Shown: positions 8,752-16,970 of the stretch, one piece after another
Numbering within the stretch: position 1 is the first letter of the stretch
Layout: each line of letters begins with the position of its first letter
Source of the DNA: Bog-473 sp963850095
GTDB lineage: Bacteria > Actinomycetota > Acidimicrobiia > Acidimicrobiales > RAAP-2
Direction of reading: 5' to 3'
DNA: 64,000 bases
Assembly (NCBI GenBank): GCA_963850095.1
Contig: CAWKJX010000011.1
Location: 62,001-126,000, forward strand
Notes under the pieces: generated by a model
The model's input: only the letters and a program-made list of their open reading frames with translations
Told to the model about the DNA's origin: nothing
Database searches by the model: none
Program-made: the position numbers and the translations under genes

Positions 8752-10086
8752 TCAGAGCCGAGGCAGGTAGCGATCGAGCTCGAACTGGGTGACCTCGACC
8801 TGGTAGGCGTCCCACTCCTCGCGCTTGTTGCGGATGAACCACTCGAAGACGTGGTCGCCCAGGGTGTCGGCCAGCAGCTCGGAGCGTTCCATTTCGTTGA
8901 CGGCGTCGTGCAGGCTCGGGGGCAGCGGCTCTATTCCCTTCTGGGCCAGCTCCTTGGGGCTGAGGGCGAACAGGTTGTCGTCGGCCTCGGGCGGCAGCGG
9001 GTAGTCCTCAGTCAGGCCCCGCAACCCGGCGGCCAGGATCACGGCGAACGCCAGGTACGGGTTGCAGGCGCTGTCGGGCGCCCGGTACTCGAGCCGGGTC
9101 GACTCGACCTTGCCCATTTTGACCACGGGGACCCGCACCAGGGCCGAGCGGTTGTTGCGGGCCCAGCTCACGTGGACGGGGGCCTCGTAGCCGCCGATGA
9201 GGCGCTTGTACGAATTGACCCACTGGTTGGTCACGGCGGTGATTTCGCGGGCGTGGTGCAGCAGGCCGGCGATGAAGCGGCGCGCCACCTCCGAGAGCCC
9301 GTAGCGGTCGGTTTCGTCGACGAACGCGTTGCGCTCGCCCTCCCACAGCGAGATGTGCGTGTGCATGCCCGAGCCCTGCACGCCCGACACCGGCTTGGGC
9401 ATGAAGGAGGCGTAGACGCCTTCTTGGCGCGCCATCTCCTTGATCACCATGCGGGTGGTCATGACCGTGTCGGCCATGGTGAGCGCGTCGGTGTAGCGCA
9501 GGTCGATTTCGTGCTGGCTGGGCGCGTCCTCGTGCTGGGTGTGCTCGACCGGGATGCCCATCTCCTCGAGCACGAGCACCGAGCGCCGCCGCAGGTCGCT
9601 CGTCAGGTCGGCCACGGTCAGGTCGAAGTACGAGCCCGAGTCGAGGAGCACCGGTCCGCGTTCGGGGTCGGCGTCGGCGAAGTAGAAGTACTCGACCTCG
9701 GGCGAGGCGAAGAAGTTGTAACCGGCGGCGCGGGCTTGCTCGAGCGTGCGGCGCAGCGCGTACCGGGGGTCACCCTCGAAGGGCGTGCCGTCCAGGTTGG
9801 CGATGTCGCAGAAGACGCGGGCGACCTGGGCGTCGTCGTGGTGCCACGGCAGCAGTTGGAAGGTCTTGGGATCGGGGCGGGCCAGCACGTCGGCCTCCTG
9901 CACCCGGCTGAACCCGTCGATGGCCGAGCCGTCGAAGGTCATGCCCTCGTCGAGGGCGTTGTCCAGCTCGGCCGAGGTGATGTTGAAGCCCTTGGGCGTC
10001 CCCAGCACGTCGGTGAACCACAGCTGGACGAAGCGGATGCCCCGCTCCTCCACCGTCCGCAGCACATAGTCACGTTGGCTCTGCAC
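8752..10086 (-). CDS. glnA: Glutamine synthetase type I (alpha, non-adenylylated form)
   Basis: A 444-residue GSI. Signatures seen: FDGSAIDGF, ASPEVEYF (metal-binding glutamates), HEDAPSQHEIDL, GSGMHTHIS, and the ATP-binding NQWVNSYKRL. The length and absence of the 25-residue insertion place it with the short GSI-alpha forms (such as mycobacterial GlnA2) rather than the adenylylated GSI-beta. In the loop where GSI-beta has the modified tyrosine (NLYDLP) this enzyme reads NLFALSP. It makes glutamine from glutamate, ammonia and ATP. Start is a GTG at 10086; the downstream regulator is presumably in the same operon. Confidence 0.95.
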   Translation of the reverse strand: MQSQRDYVLRTVEERGIRFVQLWFTDVLGTPKGFNITSAELDNALDEGMTFDGSAIDGFSRVQEADVLARPDPKTFQLLPWHHDDAQVARVFCDIANLDGTPFEGDPRYALRRTLEQARAAGYNFFASPEVEYFYFADADPERGPVLLDSGSYFDLTVADLTSDLRRRSVLVLEEMGIPVEHTQHEDAPSQHEIDLRYTDALTMADTVMTTRMVIKEMARQEGVYASFMPKPVSGVQGSGMHTHISLWEGERNAFVDETDRYGLSEVARRFIAGLLHHAREITAVTNQWVNSYKRLIGGYEAPVHVSWARNNRSALVRVPVVKMGKVESTRLEYRAPDSACNPYLAFAVILAAGLRGLTEDYPLPPEADDNLFALSPKELAQKGIEPLPPSLHDAVNEMERSELLADTLGDHVFEWFIRNKREEWDAYQVEVTQFELDRYLPRL

Positions 10087-10148
10087 CGCACAAGCTTCGC
10101 AGTTCCGGGGCCGTCTCCCTAAATCCGGCCGTCGCTACCCTGGTCGGC

Positions 10149-11027
10149 GTGCCCGCCGCTTCCGACTCCTCGGACTCCTGCAGCTCCTCGGCCTCCCCCG
10201 CGGCGGCCGAGGCTCTGGCCGTGCCGGTGGGCCGGGCCACGCTGCACGGCGTCCGCCTCGGCTCGGGGGGCAGCCCGCAGCTCGTCTTCCTGCACGCGGG
10301 GATCGCCGACCACCGCAGCTGGTCGGGTCTGCTGCCCCTTCTCGCACCCGACATGGACCTGGTGGCGTACGACCAGCGCGGCTTCGGGGCCACCACCTAC
10401 GCGGCGGAGGCCCACGACCAGGTGGCCGATCTGTCGGCCGTGCTGGACGCGTGCGGCTACGGGCGTCCCGTGCTCGTGGGCAACTCACGCGGCGGGCAGA
10501 TCGCGTTGGACTTCGCGCTCACCCATCCCGAGCGGGTGGCCGCGCTGGTTCTGCTGGCACCCGCCGTCTCGGGGGCACCGCGAGTGACCGCGTCGGACCT
10601 GCGGCCCGAAGAGGCCGCCTTCTGGGAGGAACTGGAGGCGGCCGAGGCGGCCGGGGACCTCGACGGGCTCAACCGGGGCGAAATCAGGTTGTGGCTCGAC
10701 GGGCTCGACGCGCCCGAGGGCCGGGTGACCGCCGCGCCGCGCCGCCTCGCCCTCGACATGAACGCCATTGCCCTGTCGGCCACCAGCCCGGGTCACGAGC
10801 CGCGCGTCGTCGACGCCTGGTCGCGGGCGGCCGAGGTCACCTGCCCGGTTCTCGTGGTCGTGGGCGACCTCGACATGAGCCACATCAGGGCCCGGTGTCA
10901 CGACCTGGCCGGCCGAATCCCCGGCGCGCGGCTGGAGGTCATGCCCGGGGTGGCGCATCTGCCCGCGCTCGAACGGCCCGACGCGGTGGCGGGCCTGCTG
11001 CGCGCGTTCCTCGGCCACCCGGCCTGA
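10149..11027 (+). CDS. Alpha/beta hydrolase
   Basis: A 292-residue alpha/beta hydrolase fold protein. The nucleophile elbow is GNSRGG, the oxyanion region is FLHAGIADHRSW, the catalytic aspartate lies in VVVGDLDMSH and the histidine in GVAHLPALE. The first 25 residues are serine/alanine rich and may not be translated if a later start is used. It is divergent from glnA and 42 bases upstream of nadE. The substrate is not predictable: the family includes esterases, haloperoxidase-like and lactone hydrolases. Confidence 0.85.
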   Translation: MPAASDSSDSCSSSASPAAAEALAVPVGRATLHGVRLGSGGSPQLVFLHAGIADHRSWSGLLPLLAPDMDLVAYDQRGFGATTYAAEAHDQVADLSAVLDACGYGRPVLVGNSRGGQIALDFALTHPERVAALVLLAPAVSGAPRVTASDLRPEEAAFWEELEAAEAAGDLDGLNRGEIRLWLDGLDAPEGRVTAAPRRLALDMNAIALSATSPGHEPRVVDAWSRAAEVTCPVLVVVGDLDMSHIRARCHDLAGRIPGARLEVMPGVAHLPALERPDAVAGLLRAFLGHPA

Positions 11028-11069
11028 CGGCCCCTCCGAGTCGGCCCGCACCCCCGGTAATCTGGGTCG

Positions 11070-12809
11070 ATGACGCACCTGCGCCTGGCTGCCGCGCAGC
11101 TCAACACCGTCGTCGGTGACCTGGGCGGCAACGTGGAGCGCATCCTCGGCGCCCTGGCGGCGGCCGAGGCGGCCGGCGCCGACATCTGCATTGTGCCCGA
11201 GCTGGCCATTCCCGGCTATCCGCCCGAGGATCTGCTCCTCAAGCCCGGATTCGTGGCCGACAACGTCGCCGCACTGGAGAAGGTGGCCGCCGCCACGGGA
11301 CAGTGCGCCGTCGTGGTGGGCTTCGTCGGCGCGGCCGACGGCGGGGTCGGGCTGGCCAACGCGGCGGCGGTGTGCGCCGGGGGTCGCATCGTCGGCGTCT
11401 ACCGCAAGCGGTTCCTGCCCAACTACGGCGTGTTCGACGAACAGCGCTGGTTCGTCCCCAGCCACGAGCCGCCGACGCTGTTCGGGATCGCCGGGGCCTG
11501 GGTCGGCGTGTCGATCTGCGAGGACGTGTGGTTCGACGACGGCCCGGTGGCCCACGAGGGCCGGGCCGGGGCCGACGTCGTGGTGAACCTGAACGCGTCC
11601 CCCTACAACCGGGGCCGGCGCGACGAGCGCCTGTCGATGCTGCGCGGCCGGGTGGAGGAGGCCGGCTGCGCCATCGCCTACGTCAACCAGGTGGGCGGGC
11701 AGGACGAGCTCGTGTTCGACGGCGACTCGCTCGTCGTGGCGGCCGACGGGACGCTGGTGGCGTCGGGCGCGCAGTTCGACACCGACCTGGTCGTCGTCGA
11801 CCTCCCGATCGGCCCCCACCGCCCGCACGGCGTCACCGAGCTGCTGCCCCGCGTCGTCGTGACCGCGCCCCGCCCGGGCGAGCGTCCCGCGCTGGCGCCG
11901 GCGACGTTGCGGCCGCCGCTGAGCGACCACGCCGAGGTCTATGCCGCGTTGGTGCTCGGCACGCGCGACTACCTGTCCAAGAACGGGTTCTCCGAGGCGG
12001 TGATCGGCCTGTCCGGCGGCATCGACTCGTCACTGGTGGCGGCCGTCGCCGTCGACGCCCTGGGCCCGGCGCGCGTGCACGGGCTGTCCATGCCCTCGCG
12101 CTACTCGAGCGGCGGGTCGCGCCACGACGCCGAGGTCCTGGCCGAGCGGCTCGGCATCGACCTCAAGGTGGTGCCGATCGAAGAGGCCCACGTGGCCTTC
12201 GCCTCCATGCTGGCCCCGGTGCTCGGGCGCGAACCGTTCGGCCTGACCGACGAGAACCTGCAGTCGCGCCTGCGCGGGGTGCTGCTGATGGCCGTCTCCA
12301 ACGCCAACGGGTGGATTGTGCTCACCACCGGCAACAAGAGCGAAATGGCGACGGGCTACTCCACCCTCTACGGCGACTCCGCCGGCGGTTTCGCCGTCAT
12401 AAAGGACGTGCCCAAGACTTTGGTCTACGAGCTGTGCCGTTTCCGCAACACCCAGGCCGTCCTCGAGGGCCTGCCCGGACCCATTCCCGACGACGTGCTC
12501 GACAAGCCGCCCTCGGCCGAGCTGCGCCCCGATCAGCGCGACGACCAGTCGTTGCCGCCCTACGAGGAGCTCGACCCCGTGCTGGCGGGCTACGTCGAGC
12601 GTGACCGCACGGCGGCCGAGCTGGTGGCCGAGGGCTTCGACCCGGTGGTGGTGGACCAGGTGGTGCGCCTCGTCGACGGGGCCGAGTACAAGCGGCGCCA
12701 GAACCCGCCCGGGGTGCGCATCACCACCAAGGCCTTCGGCAAGGACCGTCGGATGCCCATCACCAACCGCTACCGCTCCTCGGCGCTCGAGGAGTCGGGA
12801 GGTGGCTGA
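11070..12809 (+). CDS. nadE: Glutamine-dependent NAD+ synthetase
   Basis: A 579-residue two-domain enzyme. The N-terminal nitrilase-type glutaminase has the Glu-Lys-Cys triad: E44 in VPELAIPGY, a lysine in KRFLPNYGVFDE and C150 in SICEDVWF. The C-terminal NAD synthetase has the PP-loop SGGIDSS at about 315 and the family motifs LTTGNKSEMATGY and AELRPDQRDDQSLPPYE. It converts nicotinate adenine dinucleotide to NAD+ using glutamine nitrogen, complementing nadB and nadC near 55-57 kb and fitting the nearby glnA. The stop overlaps the start of the next gene. Confidence 0.96.
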   Translation: MTHLRLAAAQLNTVVGDLGGNVERILGALAAAEAAGADICIVPELAIPGYPPEDLLLKPGFVADNVAALEKVAAATGQCAVVVGFVGAADGGVGLANAAAVCAGGRIVGVYRKRFLPNYGVFDEQRWFVPSHEPPTLFGIAGAWVGVSICEDVWFDDGPVAHEGRAGADVVVNLNASPYNRGRRDERLSMLRGRVEEAGCAIAYVNQVGGQDELVFDGDSLVVAADGTLVASGAQFDTDLVVVDLPIGPHRPHGVTELLPRVVVTAPRPGERPALAPATLRPPLSDHAEVYAALVLGTRDYLSKNGFSEAVIGLSGGIDSSLVAAVAVDALGPARVHGLSMPSRYSSGGSRHDAEVLAERLGIDLKVVPIEEAHVAFASMLAPVLGREPFGLTDENLQSRLRGVLLMAVSNANGWIVLTTGNKSEMATGYSTLYGDSAGGFAVIKDVPKTLVYELCRFRNTQAVLEGLPGPIPDDVLDKPPSAELRPDQRDDQSLPPYEELDPVLAGYVERDRTAAELVAEGFDPVVVDQVVRLVDGAEYKRRQNPPGVRITTKAFGKDRRMPITNRYRSSALEESGGG

Positions 12810-13392
12810 GCCGGCGGGCTGGCGCGGCATCGACGAGCTGGCCGCACTGGTCGGGCACTACTGCTGGCTCGAGGGGCGGCTGTTCGAGCTGACCGGGCTC
12901 TGGGCCACCGCGCCGGCGCGGGACGGGTCGGAACCGGACGCGGCGGCCGACGAGCTGCGGGTCTGGTGCGCCGCCTCCTCCAGGCGCCACGGCGAGCTGG
13001 CCGCCCGCTGGGCCCGGCGACTGCCCGTACGGGCCGGAGTGGACGCGGGGGCGCTGGTCGCGGCGCCCTCGGCCGCGCTGGCCGAGGCCCTGGTGGCCCT
13101 GGAGGCCGGGGTGGAGCCGGGCGACGGGGTGGCCGTGCTGGTGGGGACCGTCCTGCCCTGGGTGGACGAGCTCTACCGCCGCCACGCCGCCCTGGCCCTC
13201 GCGGTCAGCGAGGGGCCGGTCCAAGAAGTCCTGGCCGAGGCCCGCCGGGCCCTCGGGGGGGAGATCCGGGGCGGCCGCTCCCTGCTGGGGAGGGGCGGGG
13301 CCGAGCCATTCGTGACCTCGCGCACAATTGTGACGGTTTTAAGTCAAGCTCTTGAAGAAATCTGCGTTTTACCTGCTGTACACCCATCTTGA
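12802..13392 (+). CDS. Helical protein of unknown function, possibly ferritin-like
   Basis: About 196 residues starting at a GTG that overlaps the nadE stop by 8 bases, so it is translationally coupled to nadE. It is mostly alpha-helical by composition and has LVGHYCWLEGRLFELTGLWA near the N-terminus, RRHGELAARWARRLP in the middle and a WVDELYRRHAAL helix with acidic/histidine residues spaced as in ferritin-like four-helix proteins. That resemblance is weak and I do not assign a function. The last 25 residues run through an A+T-rich stretch that also holds the upstream region of the sigma factor gene. Confidence 0.65.
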   Translation: MAEPAGWRGIDELAALVGHYCWLEGRLFELTGLWATAPARDGSEPDAAADELRVWCAASSRRHGELAARWARRLPVRAGVDAGALVAAPSAALAEALVALEAGVEPGDGVAVLVGTVLPWVDELYRRHAALALAVSEGPVQEVLAEARRALGGEIRGGRSLLGRGGAEPFVTSRTIVTVLSQALEEICVLPAVHPS

Positions 13393-13394
13393 CA
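13344..13394 (+). promoter_or_regulatory. A+T-rich upstream region of the sigma factor gene
   Basis: Inside the last codons of the preceding gene the base composition falls sharply. It holds a perfect dyad TCAAG-CT-CTTGA at 13344-13355 and a consensus-like -35 hexamer TTGACA at 13389-13394. I see no matching -10 hexamer 16-18 bases further on, so the exact promoter is uncertain. The position, about 120 bases before the sigma factor start, fits a regulatory region. Confidence 0.35.
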
Positions 13395-13514
13395 TGACCA
13401 CTACACTGTCAGAGCAACCACGCGCGTCAGGAACGGGCGCCCGCTGTGTTGTACCAGCGCACATGCCCGGCGTCCCCCCGCCGTGGCCCGGGACGGAATG
13501 TTGAGGCGAACATC

Positions 13515-14453
13515 TTGGCGAAGGAACGAATTGAGCGCGACGACGAGGATCTCGTCCGGCTCTACCTGACGGATATCGGTCAGTATCCCCTACTGACCAA
13601 GGACGACGAGGTTCGCCTGGCCCAGGCCATAGAGGCGGGCCGCGCCGCCGAGGCCGACGTGGCCAAGGCGACCAAGGGCCTGACCACGGCCAAGAAGCGT
13701 GAGCTGCGCCGGTCTGTCATGGAGGGTGAGCAGGCCCAGCAGACCTTCGTGCAGTCCAACCTCCGCCTGGTCGTGTCGATCGCCAAGAAGTACCAGGCCT
13801 CGGGCCTGCCGCTGCTGGACCTGATCCAGGAGGGCAACCTCGGCCTCATGCACGCCGTCGAGAAGTTCGACTGGCGCAAGGGGTTCAAGTTCTCCACGTA
13901 TGCCACCTGGTGGATCCGCCAGGCCATCACCCGTGGCATCGCGAACACCGGACGCACAATTCGTCTCCCGGTCCACGCCGGCGACACCCTGGCCCGGGTG
14001 CAGAAGGCCCAGGCCCGCCTGGAGCTCAAGCTGGGCCGCCCGGCCACTCTGGCCGAGCTGGGCATCGAGGTCGAGATGCCCGAGGACAAGCTGGTCGAGG
14101 CGCTGCGCTTCCGGGCCGAGCCGCTGTCGCTGTCCGAGCCACTGCGCGAGGACGGGGATGCCGAGCTGGGCGACGTCGTCGAGGACCGCTCGGCCGAGTC
14201 GCCCTTCGAGGTGGCGGCCGTGTCCCTGCTGCCCGACGAGATCGGGCGGCTGCTCTCGCCGCTCGACGAGCGCGAGCGCGAAATCTTGCGTCTGCGCTTC
14301 GGGCTGGACCGGGGCGAGCCCCGGACGCTCGAGGAAGTCGGCGAGCACTTCAACCTGACCCGTGAGCGCATCCGCCAAATTGAGGCGCGGGCCATGTCCA
14401 AGCTGCGCCACCCGTCGTCGGACACCGGCGCCCGGGACCTGCTGACCGTCTAA
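13515..14453 (+). CDS. RNA polymerase sigma-70 factor, principal/SigB-like
   Basis: About 312 residues with region 1.2 (VRLYLTDIGQYPLL), region 2 (SNLRLVVSIAKKY, LDLIQEGNLGLMHAVEKF, KFSTYATWWIRQAI), region 3 and region 4 (TLEEVGEHFNLTRERIRQIEARA). Region 1.1 and the acidic N-terminus of long principal sigma factors are absent, so it is either a short group 1 or a group 2 factor (HrdB/SigB-like). I chose the TTG at 13515, with GAGG about 10 bases upstream, because conservation begins there; an in-frame GTG at 13446 would add 23 poorly conserved residues. Confidence 0.9.
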   Translation: MAKERIERDDEDLVRLYLTDIGQYPLLTKDDEVRLAQAIEAGRAAEADVAKATKGLTTAKKRELRRSVMEGEQAQQTFVQSNLRLVVSIAKKYQASGLPLLDLIQEGNLGLMHAVEKFDWRKGFKFSTYATWWIRQAITRGIANTGRTIRLPVHAGDTLARVQKAQARLELKLGRPATLAELGIEVEMPEDKLVEALRFRAEPLSLSEPLREDGDAELGDVVEDRSAESPFEVAAVSLLPDEIGRLLSPLDEREREILRLRFGLDRGEPRTLEEVGEHFNLTRERIRQIEARAMSKLRHPSSDTGARDLLTV

Positions 14454-14511
14454 GTCGAGGGCGCCCTCGACGGTGCGCTGACCGGTTCGGCAGCCGCCTA
14501 GGATCGCCGCC

Positions 14512-14586
14512 ATGAAGAAGCTCTTGATCCTCGCTCTGATCGTGGCCCTCGGCGTCGTCGCCGCCCGTCGCCTGCGCGAGGCGTAA
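14512..14586 (+). CDS. Tiny membrane peptide, 24 residues
   Basis: A short open frame beginning MKKLLILALIVALGVVAARR and ending after four more residues. It is one hydrophobic helix with a basic N-terminus and C-terminus. Actinobacteria often encode very short proteins beginning MKKLL followed by a single membrane span (for example the DLW-39 family), and this looks like a member that lacks the DLW tail. There is an AGGA about 9 bases upstream. It is below usual length cut-offs and would be missed by most annotation; function unknown. Confidence 0.55.
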   Translation: MKKLLILALIVALGVVAARRLREA

Positions 14587-14658
14587 GCGACGCTGCCGGT
14601 GCGCCGCGCCGGCGCCGGGTCTCACCGCGTGGCGCAGGAGTGAACGAACCGGTGCCGC

Positions 14659-15459
14659 TCAGGCGGCGCGGCCGCTCGCGCCGGCGCCGTGGCGACCCTT
14701 GAGACCGCGCCGCCACAGGATGAGTGCCGCACCGGCGACGGCGAGGCTCGTCGTGACGACCGGCGTCGTGCGACCGACGCGGTCGCGCAGGCGGATCGGC
14801 TTGGTGAAGTTGCGCACCTCCCAGCCGCGTTCGCGGGCCACCTTGGACAGGGCCCGGTCGGGGTTCACCGCGACCGGCCGGCCGACCGCCTCGAGCATGG
14901 GGAGGTCGGTGGCCGAGTCGGAGTAGGCGCTGCTGGCCGCCAGGTCGAGTCCGGTGCGCTCGGCCAGTTCGCGCATGGCCGACGCCTTGGCCTCGCCGTA
15001 GGCGTAGAAGGCCATGCGCCCGGTGTAGCGACCCTGCTCGTCCACTTCGCCCCGCGAGCAGATGGCGCCGTCCACGCCGAGCAGGTCGGCCAGCGGCAAC
15101 ACGATCTCCTCCGGCGAGGCCGATACGAGATAGACGCGGTGGCCGGCGGCCCGGTGCAACTCCATCAGCTCGAGCGCCTCGGCGTACATGATGGGCTCAA
15201 TCGTCTGGAGCATCGTCTCGCGCACGATTTGGCGTACCTGGGCCCGGTCCCATCCCTTGGTCACGGCCAGCATCGACTCGCGCACGCGCACCAGCCGCTC
15301 CTCGTCGGCGCCGAAGTAGAGGTAGATGAGCTGGCTCACGGCCGCCCGCGCCACGACCCGCCGGTTGATCAGGCCGCCCTTGAGGAACGGTCGGCCGAAC
15401 GCGGCGATAGAGGCACGGTCGATGACGGTCTTGTCCAGGTCGAAGAAGGCCGCCTCCAT
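14659..15459 (-). CDS. HAD-superfamily phosphatase (SerB-like, subfamily IB) with C-terminal membrane helix
   Basis: A 266-residue HAD-IB hydrolase. Motif I is FFDLDKTVID (nucleophile D7, acid D9), motif II LVSASPEE, motif III the lysine of GEAKA and motif IV YSDSATDLPML. The helical cap is at about residues 20-95. After the catalytic domain there is one hydrophobic segment (VVTTSLAVAGAALILW) and a basic tail, so it is probably membrane-attached. Related proteins act on phosphoserine or lipid-type phosphate substrates; which one is used here is not clear. Confidence 0.88.
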   Translation of the reverse strand: MEAAFFDLDKTVIDRASIAAFGRPFLKGGLINRRVVARAAVSQLIYLYFGADEERLVRVRESMLAVTKGWDRAQVRQIVRETMLQTIEPIMYAEALELMELHRAAGHRVYLVSASPEEIVLPLADLLGVDGAICSRGEVDEQGRYTGRMAFYAYGEAKASAMRELAERTGLDLAASSAYSDSATDLPMLEAVGRPVAVNPDRALSKVARERGWEVRNFTKPIRLRDRVGRTTPVVTTSLAVAGAALILWRRGLKGRHGAGASGRAA

Positions 15460-15567
15460 ATCTCTAATGGTACGGGTGGCGGGCCCCCCGCCTTTAGCAA
15501 CTGTGACAATTGGACGGCGGGCCCGTGAACATTCGGTGCCTGTGAGCCCCCGTTGTGCCTGTCGGGC

Positions 15568-16239
15568 TCAGGCCACGGGCGAGCGGATGAAGAGCGCGTG
15601 CACGGCGTCCTCGGCCTCGGCGGTGACCAGCACCAGCACCTCGTCGGACTCCTGCAGCGTCGTGTCGCCCCGGGGCACGATCAGGCGGTTGGCCCGGACC
15701 ACGGCCACGACCACCGCATCGCGGGGGAAGGCCAGGTCGGCGATGGCGGTGTCGTTGGCCGGGGAGTCGTCGGCCAGGGTGATCTCGACCAAATGGGCCG
15801 CACCGCCCTGGAACTGCAGCAGGCGCACGAGCGAGCCGACCGACACCGCCTCCTCGACCAACGCCGTGAGCAGCTGAGGCGTCGAGACCGAGACGTCGAC
15901 CCCCCAACTCTCGTTGAAGAGCCACTGGTTCTTCGGGTGGTTGACCCGGGCCACGACGCGGGGCACGGCGAACTCCTGCTTGGCCAGCAGCGAAATGACG
16001 AGGTTGTCCTCGTCGTCGCCCGTGGCGGCCACGACGACGTCCACGGTGGCCAACCCGGCGGCGTCGAGCGACGACACCTCGCAGGCGTCCGCCGCCACCC
16101 AGGTGATGTCGAGCGTCGGTCGCAGGCGCTCGACCAGGTCGGGGTCCTGCTCGAGCACGAGTACCTCGTGGCCGTTGGCGCGCAGGTCCGAGGCGATGGC
16201 GGTGCCGACGCTGCCCGCGCCGGCGATGGCGACCTTCAC
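15568..16239 (-). CDS. TrkA-family K+ uptake regulator (RCK), CeoC-like
   Basis: A 223-residue protein with an N-terminal Rossmann RCK domain (AIAGAGSVGTAIA; acidic residue at the end of strand 2 in VLVLEQDPDL) and a C-terminal TrkA-C domain. It overlaps the upstream trkA-type gene by 4 bases (ATGA), forming a pair like mycobacterial ceoB-ceoC. Such RCK proteins bind NAD(H) or nucleotides and gate a potassium transporter. Confidence 0.92.
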   Translation of the reverse strand: MKVAIAGAGSVGTAIASDLRANGHEVLVLEQDPDLVERLRPTLDITWVAADACEVSSLDAAGLATVDVVVAATGDDEDNLVISLLAKQEFAVPRVVARVNHPKNQWLFNESWGVDVSVSTPQLLTALVEEAVSVGSLVRLLQFQGGAAHLVEITLADDSPANDTAIADLAFPRDAVVVAVVRANRLIVPRGDTTLQESDEVLVLVTAEAEDAVHALFIRSPVA

Positions 16240-16898
16240 CGCTTGGTGACCTGGGCGCGGGCCAGGCGTTCGTCGAACTCGTGCAACGCGTCGTCCATCG
16301 CGGCGAGGTGCAACACGTCGCCCTCCTGGCCCACGAGGTCGCGGGCGTCGAGGCGGGGCACACCGCTGCGGGTGACGGCAACGACGGTCAAGCGGCCGGG
16401 GTCCTCGAGTTCACCGAGGTTCCGGCCGGCCCAGTCGTCGGGCAGGGAGCGGTCGATCAAGGTGAGGCGTCCCGACGGGTCGGACCAGTCGGCCACGTCC
16501 TCGTCCGGCAGCAGCCGGCGGCGCACCTGGTCGATCGTCCACGTCACGGTGGCGACGGTTGGGATGCCGAGGCGCTGGTAGATCTCGGCCCGGCGGGGGT
16601 CGTAGATGCGGGCGACCACATTGGGGATCTTGTAATTCTCCCGGGCGATACGCACGGTCAGGATGTTCGTGTTGTCGCCGCTGGTCACGGCGGCCAGCGC
16701 GTCGGCCTCGAGCGCGCCCGCCTTCTCCAGGGCGTCGCGGTCGAAGCCGGAGCCGACGATGCAGGGCCCGTCCCATTCCTTCAGTCGTCGGAAGGCCCGT
16801 GGCGCCTTGTCGAGGATGGCCACCGAGTGCCCCTCGGCGCTGAGCGAAATGGCGAGCCCCGACCCGACCCGGCCACACCCCACGACGATCACGTGCAC
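16236..16898 (-). CDS. TrkA-family K+ uptake regulator (RCK), CeoB-like
   Basis: About 220 residues, starting at the GTG at 16898, which places the NAD-binding motif VIVVGCGRVGSG directly at the N-terminus as in the family; the frame is open for 19 more codons upstream but that extension would be atypical. RCK-N is followed by a TrkA-C domain. It is divergent from the APC permease with a 72-base shared upstream region. In Mycobacterium tuberculosis the same trio (Rv2690c APC permease, ceoB, ceoC) occurs, so the two RCK proteins probably regulate that permease. Confidence 0.92.
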   Translation of the reverse strand: MHVIVVGCGRVGSGLAISLSAEGHSVAILDKAPRAFRRLKEWDGPCIVGSGFDRDALEKAGALEADALAAVTSGDNTNILTVRIARENYKIPNVVARIYDPRRAEIYQRLGIPTVATVTWTIDQVRRRLLPDEDVADWSDPSGRLTLIDRSLPDDWAGRNLGELEDPGRLTVVAVTRSGVPRLDARDLVGQEGDVLHLAAMDDALHEFDERLARAQVTKR

Positions 16899-16970
16899 GC
16901 CACAGTGCAACACGCCTGCTCGTGTGGCGCAAAAAGCAGACCGGGACGAGCCCACGTTTGCTTCTACTGT

